From Streptomyces eurythermus (GTDB taxonomy: Bacteria; Actinomycetota; Actinomycetes; Streptomycetales; Streptomycetaceae), in the NCBI RefSeq assembly GCF_014649115.1, contig NZ_BMSK01000032.1:1-64000 (forward strand): a stretch of 64,000 nucleotides of DNA. Reading direction: 5' to 3'. The notes beneath the pieces were generated by a model. The model searched no databases. It was not told where the DNA came from and saw nothing but the letters and a program-made list of their open reading frames with translations. Below are positions 16,521 to 23,881 of this stretch, in pieces. Each line of letters opens with the position of its first letter. The stretch's first letter is position 1. Both the position numbers and the translations under genes were made by a program.

Positions 16521-17999
16521 ATGTCTTTGTTACGCCTTTTAGACGTGCTCGCCGGGCACGCCCGGCGCCGGCCCGATCAGGTCGCCCTGATCCGGGGCGA
16601 GCAGCAGGTGACGTACCGGGAACTGGCCGGTCTCGCCGAGGACTTAGCCGGCGCCCTGGACGGCCTCGGGCTCGACCGGCGGCAGCCGCTGTGCGTGCCC
16701 GCGCACAAGACGCCCGCGACGATCGCCCTGCTCATCGGCGCCTTCCGGGCCGGTTACGCGGTTCTCGCGCCCTCGCCCGAACTGGGCTCCGCCGCCCGTG
16801 CGGCGCTCGCCGCGCAAGCCCGGTGCTCCCTGGTGGTGACCGTCGACGACGAAGGGGTGCTCGACACCTCCCCGGTCGTCCCGGACGAGCGGGCCGCCCG
16901 GGGCTTCGACCCCGTGGACCCCGCCACCGCGCCCCTGCTGCTCACCACCTCCGGCTCCACCGGCACGCCGAAGATCGTGCCCATCCCCAGTGACGCCTTC
17001 GAGCGGTTCGCCGACTGGGCGGCCGGCCGGTTCGGCCTCACCGAGCGGGACACCCTGCTGAGTTACGCGCCCCTGAACTTCGACCTCTCCCTGCTCGACG
17101 TCTGGACCGCCCTGTGGCTGGGCGCGCGCTGCGTCCTCGTGGCGCAGGAGTCCAGCGCGGACGCCCGCCACCTGCAGGAACTGGTCACCCGGCACGAGGT
17201 CACCTTCGTCCAGGGCGTGCCCATGCTGCACCGGCTGCTCACCCAGGACGGTGCCGTCCATCCGACCGTCCGCACGGTGATCTCCACCGGGGACGCACTG
17301 CCGCGGACGCTGCTGGAGCAGCTCGGCACGGCCTTTCCCGCCGCCGGCTTCCACAACGTCTTCGGGTGCACCGAGACCAACGACAGCTTCATCCACGACA
17401 TCGATCCGGCGCGGGCCGGCGAGGAGACCCCCATCGGCCGGCCGCTGCCCGGAGTGCGGGCGCTGCTGCTCGACGACGAGGGACGGATCCTCGACGGTCC
17501 CGGCACCGGTGAACTCCTGGTGACCACTCCGTTCCAGACCCGCGGCTACCTCGAACGCTCCCGCAACGAGGGCGTGTTCGTGCCCGCCCCCGACGGCGGC
17601 GACGAGGTCTTCTACCGCACCGGCGACCTCGTCACCCGGGACGCCGACGGCCTGTACCGGCTGCGCGGACGCACCGACTTCCAGGTCAAGGTCCGCGGTG
17701 TGCGGACGAACGTGCAGGAGGTCGAGAACGTCCTGGCGGCTCATCCCGACGTCGCCGAGGCCGCCGTCGTGGCGATCCCCGACCCCGAGGCCGGCTACCG
17801 GCTGCACGCCCAGGTGACCCGGCGGCCCGGTACGTCGCTCACCTCGCTGCGGCTGCGCACGCACAGCGCCGAGCGGCTGCCGCGCCACGCCATTCCGTCC
17901 TCCGTGCTCGTGGGCGACGTCCCGCTGCCCCGCACGTCCACCGGAAAGCCCGACCGCAACCTCATCAAGGCAGCACGACAGAAGGAAAACCACTCATGA
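16521..17999 (+). CDS. Stand-alone adenylation enzyme (amino acid-[carrier protein] ligase)
   Basis: The ATG at 16521 gives 492 residues; an earlier in-frame start at 16443 is not needed. Core motifs in order are TTSGSTGTPK (A3), NFDLSLLDVW (A4), FGCTETND (A5), YRTGDLV (A7), GRTDFQVKVRG (A8) and PRTSTGKPDR (A10). It activates an amino or related acid with ATP and loads the carrier protein encoded by the next gene, with which it overlaps by 4 bp. The aligned pocket begins D-L-L as in PltF/RedM-type prolyl enzymes, but the rest (tentatively Q-I-T-V-D-S-K) differs, so the substrate is open. Codons 4, 7 and 42 are TTA, implying bldA-dependent expression. Confidence 0.88.
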   Translation: MSLLRLLDVLAGHARRRPDQVALIRGEQQVTYRELAGLAEDLAGALDGLGLDRRQPLCVPAHKTPATIALLIGAFRAGYAVLAPSPELGSAARAALAAQARCSLVVTVDDEGVLDTSPVVPDERAARGFDPVDPATAPLLLTTSGSTGTPKIVPIPSDAFERFADWAAGRFGLTERDTLLSYAPLNFDLSLLDVWTALWLGARCVLVAQESSADARHLQELVTRHEVTFVQGVPMLHRLLTQDGAVHPTVRTVISTGDALPRTLLEQLGTAFPAAGFHNVFGCTETNDSFIHDIDPARAGEETPIGRPLPGVRALLLDDEGRILDGPGTGELLVTTPFQTRGYLERSRNEGVFVPAPDGGDEVFYRTGDLVTRDADGLYRLRGRTDFQVKVRGVRTNVQEVENVLAAHPDVAEAAVVAIPDPEAGYRLHAQVTRRPGTSLTSLRLRTHSAERLPRHAIPSSVLVGDVPLPRTSTGKPDRNLIKAARQKENHS

Positions 18000-18253
18000 C
18001 CTCCCTGGCAGAAGAGATCCGTGGCTATGTCGTCGCCGAGTTCCTCGACGGCGAGGACACGGCGGACCTGACCGCCGACTTCGACCTCATCACCAACGGT
18101 GTCGTCGACAGCCTGGGCGTGGTCCGGATCGTCTCGCACCTCTCCCGGACCTACTCGATCCCGGTCGACGACATCCCCCTGGTCCCGGACAACTTCCGCA
18201 GCATCGGCGCGATGTCGGCGTTCGTCGAGGACGCGACCAAGGCCGCCGTCTGA
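17996..18253 (+). CDS. Peptidyl/acyl carrier protein
   Basis: The 85-residue protein has the length and helical pattern of a free-standing carrier protein. GVVDSLGVVRI carries the phosphopantetheine-attachment serine (S39) in the D-S-L motif. Its start overlaps the adenylation gene stop (ATGA), so the two are translationally coupled and expected to work together: the adenylate is captured as a thioester on the serine-linked arm. It lacks fused condensation or thioesterase domains, which points to discrete-enzyme chemistry on a tethered aminoacyl group. Confidence 0.88.
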   Translation: MTSLAEEIRGYVVAEFLDGEDTADLTADFDLITNGVVDSLGVVRIVSHLSRTYSIPVDDIPLVPDNFRSIGAMSAFVEDATKAAV

Positions 18254-18349
18254 GCCGGCGTCCGCCTTCCACCCCATACACCCGAAGGTGCTCCCGGAGC
18301 GCTCCTCGGAACTGTTCCGGGAAGACCCCTCACACCCAAGGAGACTGAC

Positions 18350-18724
18350 ATGATCGTCCGCAGCATCAGCGAGCTGGCCCCCGTCGAGTGGGGCAACGGC
18401 ACCAGCCACCGTCTGCTCACCGAGGCCGACGGCATGGGGTTCACCGTGTGCGAGACCCTCGTCCGCAAGGGCACCCAGAGCGCCCTGCAGTACCGCCGTC
18501 ACCTCGAGGCCTGCTACTGCACGGGCGGTTCCGGCGAGGTCGTCACGGCGTCCGGTGAACGCTTCAAGATCACGGAGGGCACCATCTACGCCCTCGACGA
18601 GCACGACCCGCACTACCTCATAGCCTCCGACTACGAGGACCTGAGACTGGTCTCCGTCTTCAGCCCGGCGCTGCGCGGCGACGAGAAGCACACGCTGTCT
18701 CCCGACGGCTTCTCCCAGTACTGA
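18350..18724 (+). CDS. EctC-like cupin cyclase (ectoine synthase family) without ectAB
   Basis: AAGGAG lies seven bases before the ATG. The 124-residue protein aligns along its length with ectoine synthase: MIVRS start, TSHRLLTEADGMGF, HLEACYC, IYALDEHDPHYL, and RLVSVFSPALRG. The iron-ligand positions of EctC are kept as E53, Y80 and H88 with normal spacing, and neighbouring substrate residues (R21, Y48, a C-terminal E/H pair) also appear kept. EctC closes a ring by losing water from N-acetyl-diaminobutyrate. With no ectA or ectB in the window and a carrier-protein context, a different ring closure is likely. Confidence 0.83.
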   Translation: MIVRSISELAPVEWGNGTSHRLLTEADGMGFTVCETLVRKGTQSALQYRRHLEACYCTGGSGEVVTASGERFKITEGTIYALDEHDPHYLIASDYEDLRLVSVFSPALRGDEKHTLSPDGFSQY

Positions 18725-18737
18725 GTTCCCGCGGCGC

Positions 18738-18767
18738 GGGGCCCGCTCCGACGGCGGAGCGGGCCCC
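18738..18767. terminator. Perfect 13-bp hairpin inside the biosynthetic operon
   Basis: GGGGCCCGCTCCG (18738-18750) pairs with CGGAGCGGGCCCC (18755-18767) around the loop ACGG. It lies between the EctC-like and dehydrogenase genes. No U-tract follows, so it may attenuate rather than end transcription, or stabilise the upstream mRNA. Confidence 0.6.
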
Positions 18768-18810
18768 GGCCCCGGCCCCGATCAGCGACGTACCGGAAGG
18801 CAGCACCCGC

Positions 18811-19983
18811 ATGACACCCGCACCGTCCGCACCGCGGACCTCGGACACCGGCACCGGCACGGACACCGGAACGGACCTGTACACCCTGGCCGCCCCCTGG
18901 GCGGACGAGCTCAACCGCGACCTCGACGAGTGGGACGCCCGCGCCGAGTTCCCCTGGGACAAGTGGAAGGCGGTCCAGCGCTCCGGACTGCTCACCGTCC
19001 CCTTCGAGCCGCGCTACGGCGGCCGTGGCGCCGGCCTGACCGACACGATGCGCGCCCTGGAGGGCTTCGGGCGCACCTGCCGCGACGCCGGCCTCGGCTT
19101 CTCCGCCTCCACGCAGATCGTCAGCGTCGGCGTCCCGCTTCAGGCGTTCGGCTCCGAGGAGCTCAAGTCCCGTTTCCTGCCCGGGATCGTCGCGGGCGAC
19201 CTGATCACCGCGCACGCCATCACCGAGCGGGACAACGGCTCGGACGCCCTGAACATCTCCACCACCGCGGTCCGGGACGGCGACGACTACGTCATCGACG
19301 GCGGCAAGATGTTCATCACGAACGCGCCGATCGCCGACCTCTTCCTGCTGTACGTGCGCACCGGCGCGCCCGGCCCGTTCGGTCTGAGCGTCTTCCTGGT
19401 CGAGCGGGACGCCCCCGGCCTGAGGGTCGGTGAGCCGCTGGGCAAGATGGGGCTGCGGACCTCGCCGCTGGCCGAGGTGACCTTCGAGGGGCTGCGCGTG
19501 CCCGCCGCCCGACGCATCGGCCAGGAGGGCGCCGGCTTCCTGATCCTCGACCACGTGATGAAGCGGGAGGTCCTCTTCTCCTTCTCCCTCACGCTGGGCG
19601 AGATGGAGCACCGTCTGGAGCGCGTGGTCCAGTACGCCAAGTCGCGCCGCCAGTTCGGCGAACCGATCGGCTCCTTCCAGGGGGTCTCGCACCGGATCGC
19701 GGACATGAAGATCGCGGTCGAGACCGCCCGCAAGTGGCTCACCGACACCGGTGCCAAGGTGGCGGCCGGCCGGGACGCGTCGATCGACGTCGCCGCGACC
19801 AAGACCGTGGTCAGCGAGGCCAACAAGCGCACCGCGCTCGACGCCGTGCAGATCTTCGGCGGCCAGGGCTACCTCACCGCCACCGGCATCGAGCGGGACG
19901 TCCGCAACGCGGTCGGCGGAACCATCTACTCCGGCACCAGCGAGATCCAGCGCAACCGCATCGCCTCCCTCCTGGGCCTGTGA
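18811..19983 (+). CDS. Acyl-CoA dehydrogenase-fold flavoenzyme, probably acting on a carrier-bound substrate
   Basis: The 390-residue protein has the complete ACAD fold: PRYGGRGAGL in the N-terminal domain, AHAITERDNGSDALNIST for FAD binding, then GGKMFITNAPIADLF and the C-terminal ARRQFGEPIGSFQGVSHRIADMK and IFGGQGYLTATGIERDVR segments. NAPIADLF resembles the NAPIADIF of PltE, the prolyl-carrier dehydrogenase of pyrrole pathways, which fits a tethered aminoacyl substrate. The catalytic base position could not be fixed by eye. The first 20 residues are a Thr/Gly/Asp-rich repeat (TSDTGTGTDTGTD) absent from the fold. It follows the cupin gene by 86 bp, with the hairpin between. Confidence 0.87.
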   Translation: MTPAPSAPRTSDTGTGTDTGTDLYTLAAPWADELNRDLDEWDARAEFPWDKWKAVQRSGLLTVPFEPRYGGRGAGLTDTMRALEGFGRTCRDAGLGFSASTQIVSVGVPLQAFGSEELKSRFLPGIVAGDLITAHAITERDNGSDALNISTTAVRDGDDYVIDGGKMFITNAPIADLFLLYVRTGAPGPFGLSVFLVERDAPGLRVGEPLGKMGLRTSPLAEVTFEGLRVPAARRIGQEGAGFLILDHVMKREVLFSFSLTLGEMEHRLERVVQYAKSRRQFGEPIGSFQGVSHRIADMKIAVETARKWLTDTGAKVAAGRDASIDVAATKTVVSEANKRTALDAVQIFGGQGYLTATGIERDVRNAVGGTIYSGTSEIQRNRIASLLGL

Positions 19984-20008
19984 TCCGGGCCCTGACGAAA
20001 GGATCAGC

Positions 20009-20695
20009 ATGACCGCGCTCACCGCGGACGACCTGCGACGACTCACCGCGCCCACCGACTTCCTCGACTACGAGAGCGACTCCGTCCAGTCCTTCGTCGA
20101 CGAGGCGGTCACCGACCGCGGCGCGGACAAGCGCCGGCTGGCCGTGGAGCTCTACTACGCCGTCCGCGACGAGGTCTTCTACGAGGTGTACGGGGCCGAC
20201 CTGTCCGAGCGGGGGCTGCGGGCCAGCCACACCGCGGCCACCCGCAAGGGCTTCTGCCTGCACAAGTCGGCGCTGTACGCGGCGGCCTGCCGGGCCGTGG
20301 GCATCCCCGCCCGGGTCCACTACGGCGATGTGCGCAACCACCTCGCCTCGGACCGGCTGCGCGCCCACATCGGCGGGGACGTCTTCTTCCACGGCCTCAA
20401 CTCCGTGTATCTGGACGGCAAGTGGGTCAAGGCCACCCCGGTCTTCAACAAGCTCCTGTGCCGGCTGTACGGGATGAAGCCGCTGGAGTTCGACGGCACC
20501 GCCGACAGCCTCCACCACCCCTTCGACGACCAGGGCCGCCAGAGCATGGAGTTCCTGACCGACCACGGCGGCTTCGACGACGTGCCCTACGCGTTCGTGA
20601 TGGCGAACATGCGCCGCAAGCACCCCGGCTTCCTGGACGACTCCGGCACCGGCACGGTCCGCGGCGGCTCGCTGGCCGCCGAGGCGTCCGTCTGA
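20009..20695 (+). CDS. Transglutaminase-like (papain-fold) protein
   Basis: AAAGGA precedes the ATG at 20009. The 228-residue protein has the transglutaminase-core nucleophile segment RKGFCLHKSALYAAACRAVG (C83), the GIPARVHYGDVRN strand, and a histidine at FFHGLNSVYLDGKWVKATP (H128). The third triad position, an aspartate in classical members (W-V-x-V-D-P), reads threonine here (T143). This branch is common in bacteria and of unknown function. In some assembly lines transglutaminase homologues join carrier-bound acyl and amine groups, so an amide-forming or hydrolytic step in this pathway is possible. Confidence 0.8.
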   Translation: MTALTADDLRRLTAPTDFLDYESDSVQSFVDEAVTDRGADKRRLAVELYYAVRDEVFYEVYGADLSERGLRASHTAATRKGFCLHKSALYAAACRAVGIPARVHYGDVRNHLASDRLRAHIGGDVFFHGLNSVYLDGKWVKATPVFNKLLCRLYGMKPLEFDGTADSLHHPFDDQGRQSMEFLTDHGGFDDVPYAFVMANMRRKHPGFLDDSGTGTVRGGSLAAEASV

Positions 20696-20723
20696 CCCGG
20701 CCCGACGACAAGGAGACACCGAG

Positions 20724-21533
20724 ATGAGCACCATCCGAGCGCAGAAGGACGGCTGGGAGGCGCGGGCGCGCGTCGGTGTGGTCGTCCCGCACGCGGACGT
20801 CGGTCCGGAGTCGGAGTTCCAGGCGATGGCGCCCGAGGACGTGTTCGTGCACGGTTCGCGCGTCCACTTCGGCGCGATGCGGGCCGGCGGCGAGATGGAC
20901 CCGAAGATCCCGCACGACCCGGTGCGGGCCTTCGTGGAGCCCCCGCACATCGACGACGCGGTGGAGCTGCTGGCCGCCTCCCCGCTCGACGTGATCGCGC
21001 TCGGCTTCACCAGCTCCGCCTACGTCCTCAAGGCGAGCGGCGAGAAGGAGCTGTTCGCCCGGCTCGAACAGCGCACGCGGGGCCTGCCGCTCACCGGCAC
21101 CACCACGGCGGCCGTGGCCGGCTTCACCGCGCTCGGCGCCCGGCGGATCGCGCTGGTCAACCCGCCGTGGTTCGACGACCGGCTCTCCGGGCTCGGCGCG
21201 GACTACTTCACCGAGCAGGGCTTCGAGGTCGTCCACCACGGCCCGTGCGGGCTGCCCAGCAACCAGAAGCTGATCACCCCGGAGGCGCTGTCGGAGTGGA
21301 TCCGCTCCACGGTCGCCCGGCACCGGCCCGACGCGGTCCTGGTGGCCGGCAACGGCATCCGGGCGGTGGGTGTCATCGACGCCCTGGAGCGGGAGCTGGA
21401 CTTCCCGGTGCTGACCGCCAACCAGGTGCTGTTCTGGCACGCCCTGCACCTGGCCGGGGCGCACGAGACGGCCGAGGGGCTCACGGGGTACGGCAGGCTG
21501 TTCGGCACCCGGCCGGCGGGAGGCGCGGCATGA
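20724..21533 (+). CDS. Maleate isomerase / Asp-Glu racemase superfamily member lacking the catalytic cysteines
   Basis: AAGGAG precedes the ATG. The 269-residue protein follows the arylmalonate decarboxylase/maleate cis-trans isomerase pattern: GVVVPHADVGPESEF at the N-terminus, DVIALGFTSSAYV in the middle, and VLVAGNGIRAVGVIDALE with PVLTANQVLFWHALHLAG near the end. In active relatives the two catalytic cysteines sit in CTS and near (S)C-T-G-x-R. Here the first is F95 and the second G209. The only cysteine in the protein is C175, outside both sites. It may catalyse a different reaction or act as a binding protein. Its stop overlaps the next start. Confidence 0.8.
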   Translation: MSTIRAQKDGWEARARVGVVVPHADVGPESEFQAMAPEDVFVHGSRVHFGAMRAGGEMDPKIPHDPVRAFVEPPHIDDAVELLAASPLDVIALGFTSSAYVLKASGEKELFARLEQRTRGLPLTGTTTAAVAGFTALGARRIALVNPPWFDDRLSGLGADYFTEQGFEVVHHGPCGLPSNQKLITPEALSEWIRSTVARHRPDAVLVAGNGIRAVGVIDALERELDFPVLTANQVLFWHALHLAGAHETAEGLTGYGRLFGTRPAGGAA

Positions 21534-21808
21534 GCCTGCTGGCGGCCGACGGACACGTGGCCCTGTTCGTCACCGACGAGGGCGACGCCCGCCAGCTCCC
21601 CCTGGTGTGCTGGCGCGACAACGGCACCGCCGTGCACGGCATGGTCCTGTACCGGGGGGCGCTGCGCCAGGCCGAGCAGGTCCCGGGCTTCCGCCGTTAT
21701 GCCGGTCCCCTGGAGCACGACACCCCGGCGCCCCACGGGTACGCCTCCCGCTATCCCCTGGAGAGCGACACCCTCGTGCGGCGCGGAAACGTCTCCTTCC
21801 ACCCCTGA
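21530..21808 (+). CDS. Small hypothetical protein, last gene of the cluster
   Basis: The ATG overlaps the preceding stop (ATGA), so the 92-residue product is translationally coupled to the racemase-like protein. It starts MSLLAADGHVALFVTDEGD and includes LPLVCWRDNGTAVHGMVLY, an alternating beta-strand pattern, with a charged C-terminal half. There is no signal peptide, membrane segment or recognised motif. Strict coupling suggests a partner subunit or accessory factor for the upstream protein. The coding frame is credible (high third-position GC, no overlap with another gene), but the family is unknown. Confidence 0.7.
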   Translation: MSLLAADGHVALFVTDEGDARQLPLVCWRDNGTAVHGMVLYRGALRQAEQVPGFRRYAGPLEHDTPAPHGYASRYPLESDTLVRRGNVSFHP

Positions 21809-21818
21809 CGGCGGGCTG

Positions 21819-21853
21819 ACGGGCGTGGAGGGGGTGAGCGACTCCACGCCCGT
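21819..21853 (+). terminator. Strong intrinsic terminator closing the biosynthetic operon
   Basis: ACGGGCGTGGAG (21819-21830) pairs perfectly with CTCCACGCCCGT (21842-21853), followed by TTAATTT. It is one of the few hairpins here with a T-rich tail. It begins 10 bp after the last cluster gene and makes the flavohaemoglobin gene a separate unit. Confidence 0.88.
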
Positions 21854-21855
21854 TT

Positions 21856-21878
21856 AATTTGCATCTTATATGCAACTT
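21856..21878. promoter_or_regulatory. NsrR-type operator upstream of the flavohaemoglobin gene
   Basis: A 23-bp site reads AA-x-TTGCAT-CTTAT-ATGCAA-x-TT, with perfect six-base arms at 21859-21864 and 21870-21875. The spacing and the ATGCAT-like half sites match the known NsrR 11-1-11 operator. It lies about 43 bp upstream of the hmp start and immediately after the cluster terminator. An NsrR gene is 2 kb downstream. Confidence 0.8.
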
Positions 21879-21920
21879 TTCATAGCGTGACGGTGACCCG
21901 ACATCTCATGAGGAGTCGTG

Positions 21921-23105
21921 ATGCTGACCGAGCAGTCCGCAGCCACCGTCCGCGCCACCCTGCCCGCCGTCGGCGCGGCCATCGGCGAGATCACCGAGCG
22001 GTTCTACGACCGTCTCTTCGCCGCCCACCCCGAACTGCTGCGGGACCTGTTCAACCGCGGCAACCAGGCCGCCGGCACCCAGCGGCAGGCCCTCGCCGGC
22101 TCCATCGCCGCCTTCGCCACGCACCTGCTGGACCACCCCGACCGGCGGCCGGACGCGATGCTCGCCCGCATCGCCCACAAGCACGCCTCCCTGGGCGTGG
22201 CACCGGAGCAGTACAGCGTCGTCCACGAGCACCTCTTCGCCGCGATCGCCGAGATCCTCGGCGAGGCCGTCACCCCCGAGGTGGCCGCCGCCTGGGACGA
22301 GGTCTACTGGCTGATGGCCAACGCGCTCATCGCGATCGAGAAGCGGCTCTACGAGGAGAGCGGCGGCCCGGGTATGCGCCGCTGGGAGGTGGTCGAGCGG
22401 GTCGAGGAGACCGCGGACGTCGTCACCTTCCGGCTGCGCCCGGCGGACGGCGGCCCGGTCACGGCCTTCCGCGCCGGTCAGTACGTCTCCGTCGGCGTCA
22501 CCCTGCCCGACGGCGCCCGGCAGATACGGCAGTACAGCCTGACCGGGGCGCCGGCCGAGTCGGTGCGCCAGTTCAGCGTCAAGCGGGTGCACGGCGGCGC
22601 CACGCCCGACGGCGAGGTCTCCACCCACCTGCACGCACACGTCCGGCCCGGTGACGTCCTGGAGCTGTCCGAGCCCTACGGCGACCTCGTCCTGGACGCC
22701 GGCGACGACACCCCGGTGCTGCTCGCCTCGGCGGGCATCGGCGTGACCCCGATGATCGCGATGCTGGCCGGCCTCGCCGCCGGCGGCCACCGCGGCCCGG
22801 TCACCGTGGTCCACGGCGACCGCTCCCCCGCCGACCACGCCCTGCGCGCCGACCACACCTCCTACGCCGGCAAGCTGTCCGACGCCGAGACGCACTTCTT
22901 CTACGAGCGGGACGCCGGGCCGGGCACCCGCACCGGTCTGGTCGACCTGGCGGACATCGCCGTACGGCCCGGCACGCGCGCGTACCTGTGCGGTCCGCTG
23001 CCGTTCATGCGCGCCGTCCGCGCCCAGCTGATCGACAAGGGCGTGGCCCCGGCCGACATCCACTACGAGGTGTTCGGCCCCGACCTGTGGCTGGCGCAGG
23101 GCTGA
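21921..23105 (+). CDS. hmp: Flavohaemoglobin, nitric oxide dioxygenase
   Basis: AGGAG five bases upstream fixes the ATG at 21921. The 394-residue protein has the full Hmp layout: a globin domain (1-140) with HPELLRDLFNRGNQ near the distal pocket and APEQYSVVHEHL containing the proximal histidine; an FAD domain with RQYSLTGAP; and an NAD domain with SAGIGVTPMIAML and the C-terminal CGPLPFMRAV and YEVFGPDLW. It converts NO plus O2 to nitrate using NAD(P)H in the cytoplasm. The NsrR-type operator just upstream indicates derepression by nitric oxide. It is monocistronic. Confidence 0.95.
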   Translation: MLTEQSAATVRATLPAVGAAIGEITERFYDRLFAAHPELLRDLFNRGNQAAGTQRQALAGSIAAFATHLLDHPDRRPDAMLARIAHKHASLGVAPEQYSVVHEHLFAAIAEILGEAVTPEVAAAWDEVYWLMANALIAIEKRLYEESGGPGMRRWEVVERVEETADVVTFRLRPADGGPVTAFRAGQYVSVGVTLPDGARQIRQYSLTGAPAESVRQFSVKRVHGGATPDGEVSTHLHAHVRPGDVLELSEPYGDLVLDAGDDTPVLLASAGIGVTPMIAMLAGLAAGGHRGPVTVVHGDRSPADHALRADHTSYAGKLSDAETHFFYERDAGPGTRTGLVDLADIAVRPGTRAYLCGPLPFMRAVRAQLIDKGVAPADIHYEVFGPDLWLAQG

Positions 23106-23242
23106 CGGACGGCCTGACGCGCCCGCCGGGGGCCGACCGGGTCCCGGCCGCCGGCGTTCGGCCCATCGGCCCAGCCGAGTAGCACGCGGTGTGTCCGTCG
23201 CCCACGATGAGGCAACGAAACCCTCATCCCAGGGACGGCACC

Positions 23243-23881
23243 ATGCCCACAGGACGACTCACCGGCCCCGCCGGGAGTACGCGACGGATCACCGCGGCGA
23301 GCGCCCTCGGCGGCGTCCTGCTCGTCGGCGCGCTCACCGGCTGCGGCGACGGCGGCGGTCAGGACACCGGTTCCTCGCCCCGTACCGGCACTCCCCGTAC
23401 ACCGAACGCCTCATCCTTCAGCGGAGAACTGCCGTCGGCCCTGGCGTCCTCGGCGTCCGCGGCCGTCAGCTCGGCGAGCGTCTCGGCCTCCGCGGCGGCC
23501 TCGTCCGCCTCGGCGCGCGCCTCGGAGTTCGAGGCGTCGGTGGAGGCCGAGACCCACCGCAGGAACGCGGCGGCGGAGAAGGAACTGAAGAAGGTCCACG
23601 GCCGCGGCAACGCGCTCGCCGAGGTGGGGATGACGGGCATCCCCACGGCGGAGACCGGGGGCGTGCTCGCGGTTCGGATCACCATCACCAACAAGACGGA
23701 CAGCGAGGCGTCGTATGCCGTCCAGGTCGACTTCAAGAACGCGGACGGCAAAGTCGTCGAGACCCGGTACACCGGCGCCGAGCGTCTTCGGCCGGGCAAG
23801 AACGAACAGCCGATCGTCTTCAGCCATCAGCCGCCGGAACCGCGTCTGACGCCGGTCCTCGCCAAGGCGCAGCGCTACTGA
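23243..23881 (+). CDS. Lipoprotein with Ser/Ala-rich linker
   Basis: The ATG at 23243 gives MPTGRLTGPAGS, a hydrophobic stretch and a lipobox LTGC, so the 212-residue product is lipid-anchored outside the membrane. A low-complexity Ser/Ala segment (about residues 65-105) is followed by a short helical Glu/Lys region and a compact beta-rich C-terminal domain (VRITITNKTDSEASYAVQVDF), an Ig-like pattern seen in several actinobacterial lipoproteins. Function is unknown. Its 3' end overlaps the convergent nsrR gene by 7 bp. Confidence 0.75.
   Translation: MPTGRLTGPAGSTRRITAASALGGVLLVGALTGCGDGGGQDTGSSPRTGTPRTPNASSFSGELPSALASSASAAVSSASVSASAAASSASARASEFEASVEAETHRRNAAAEKELKKVHGRGNALAEVGMTGIPTAETGGVLAVRITITNKTDSEASYAVQVDFKNADGKVVETRYTGAERLRPGKNEQPIVFSHQPPEPRLTPVLAKAQRY

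Noticed and set aside
16307..16522. Leftward 71-codon open frame in the cluster control region
   Set aside because: It spans the palindromes, has no ribosome-binding site and poor codon use; an ATG inside gives only about 45 residues.
17996..18724. Ectoine biosynthesis operon
   Set aside because: Only an EctC relative is present; diaminobutyrate acetyltransferase and aminotransferase genes are absent and the neighbours are carrier-protein enzymes.
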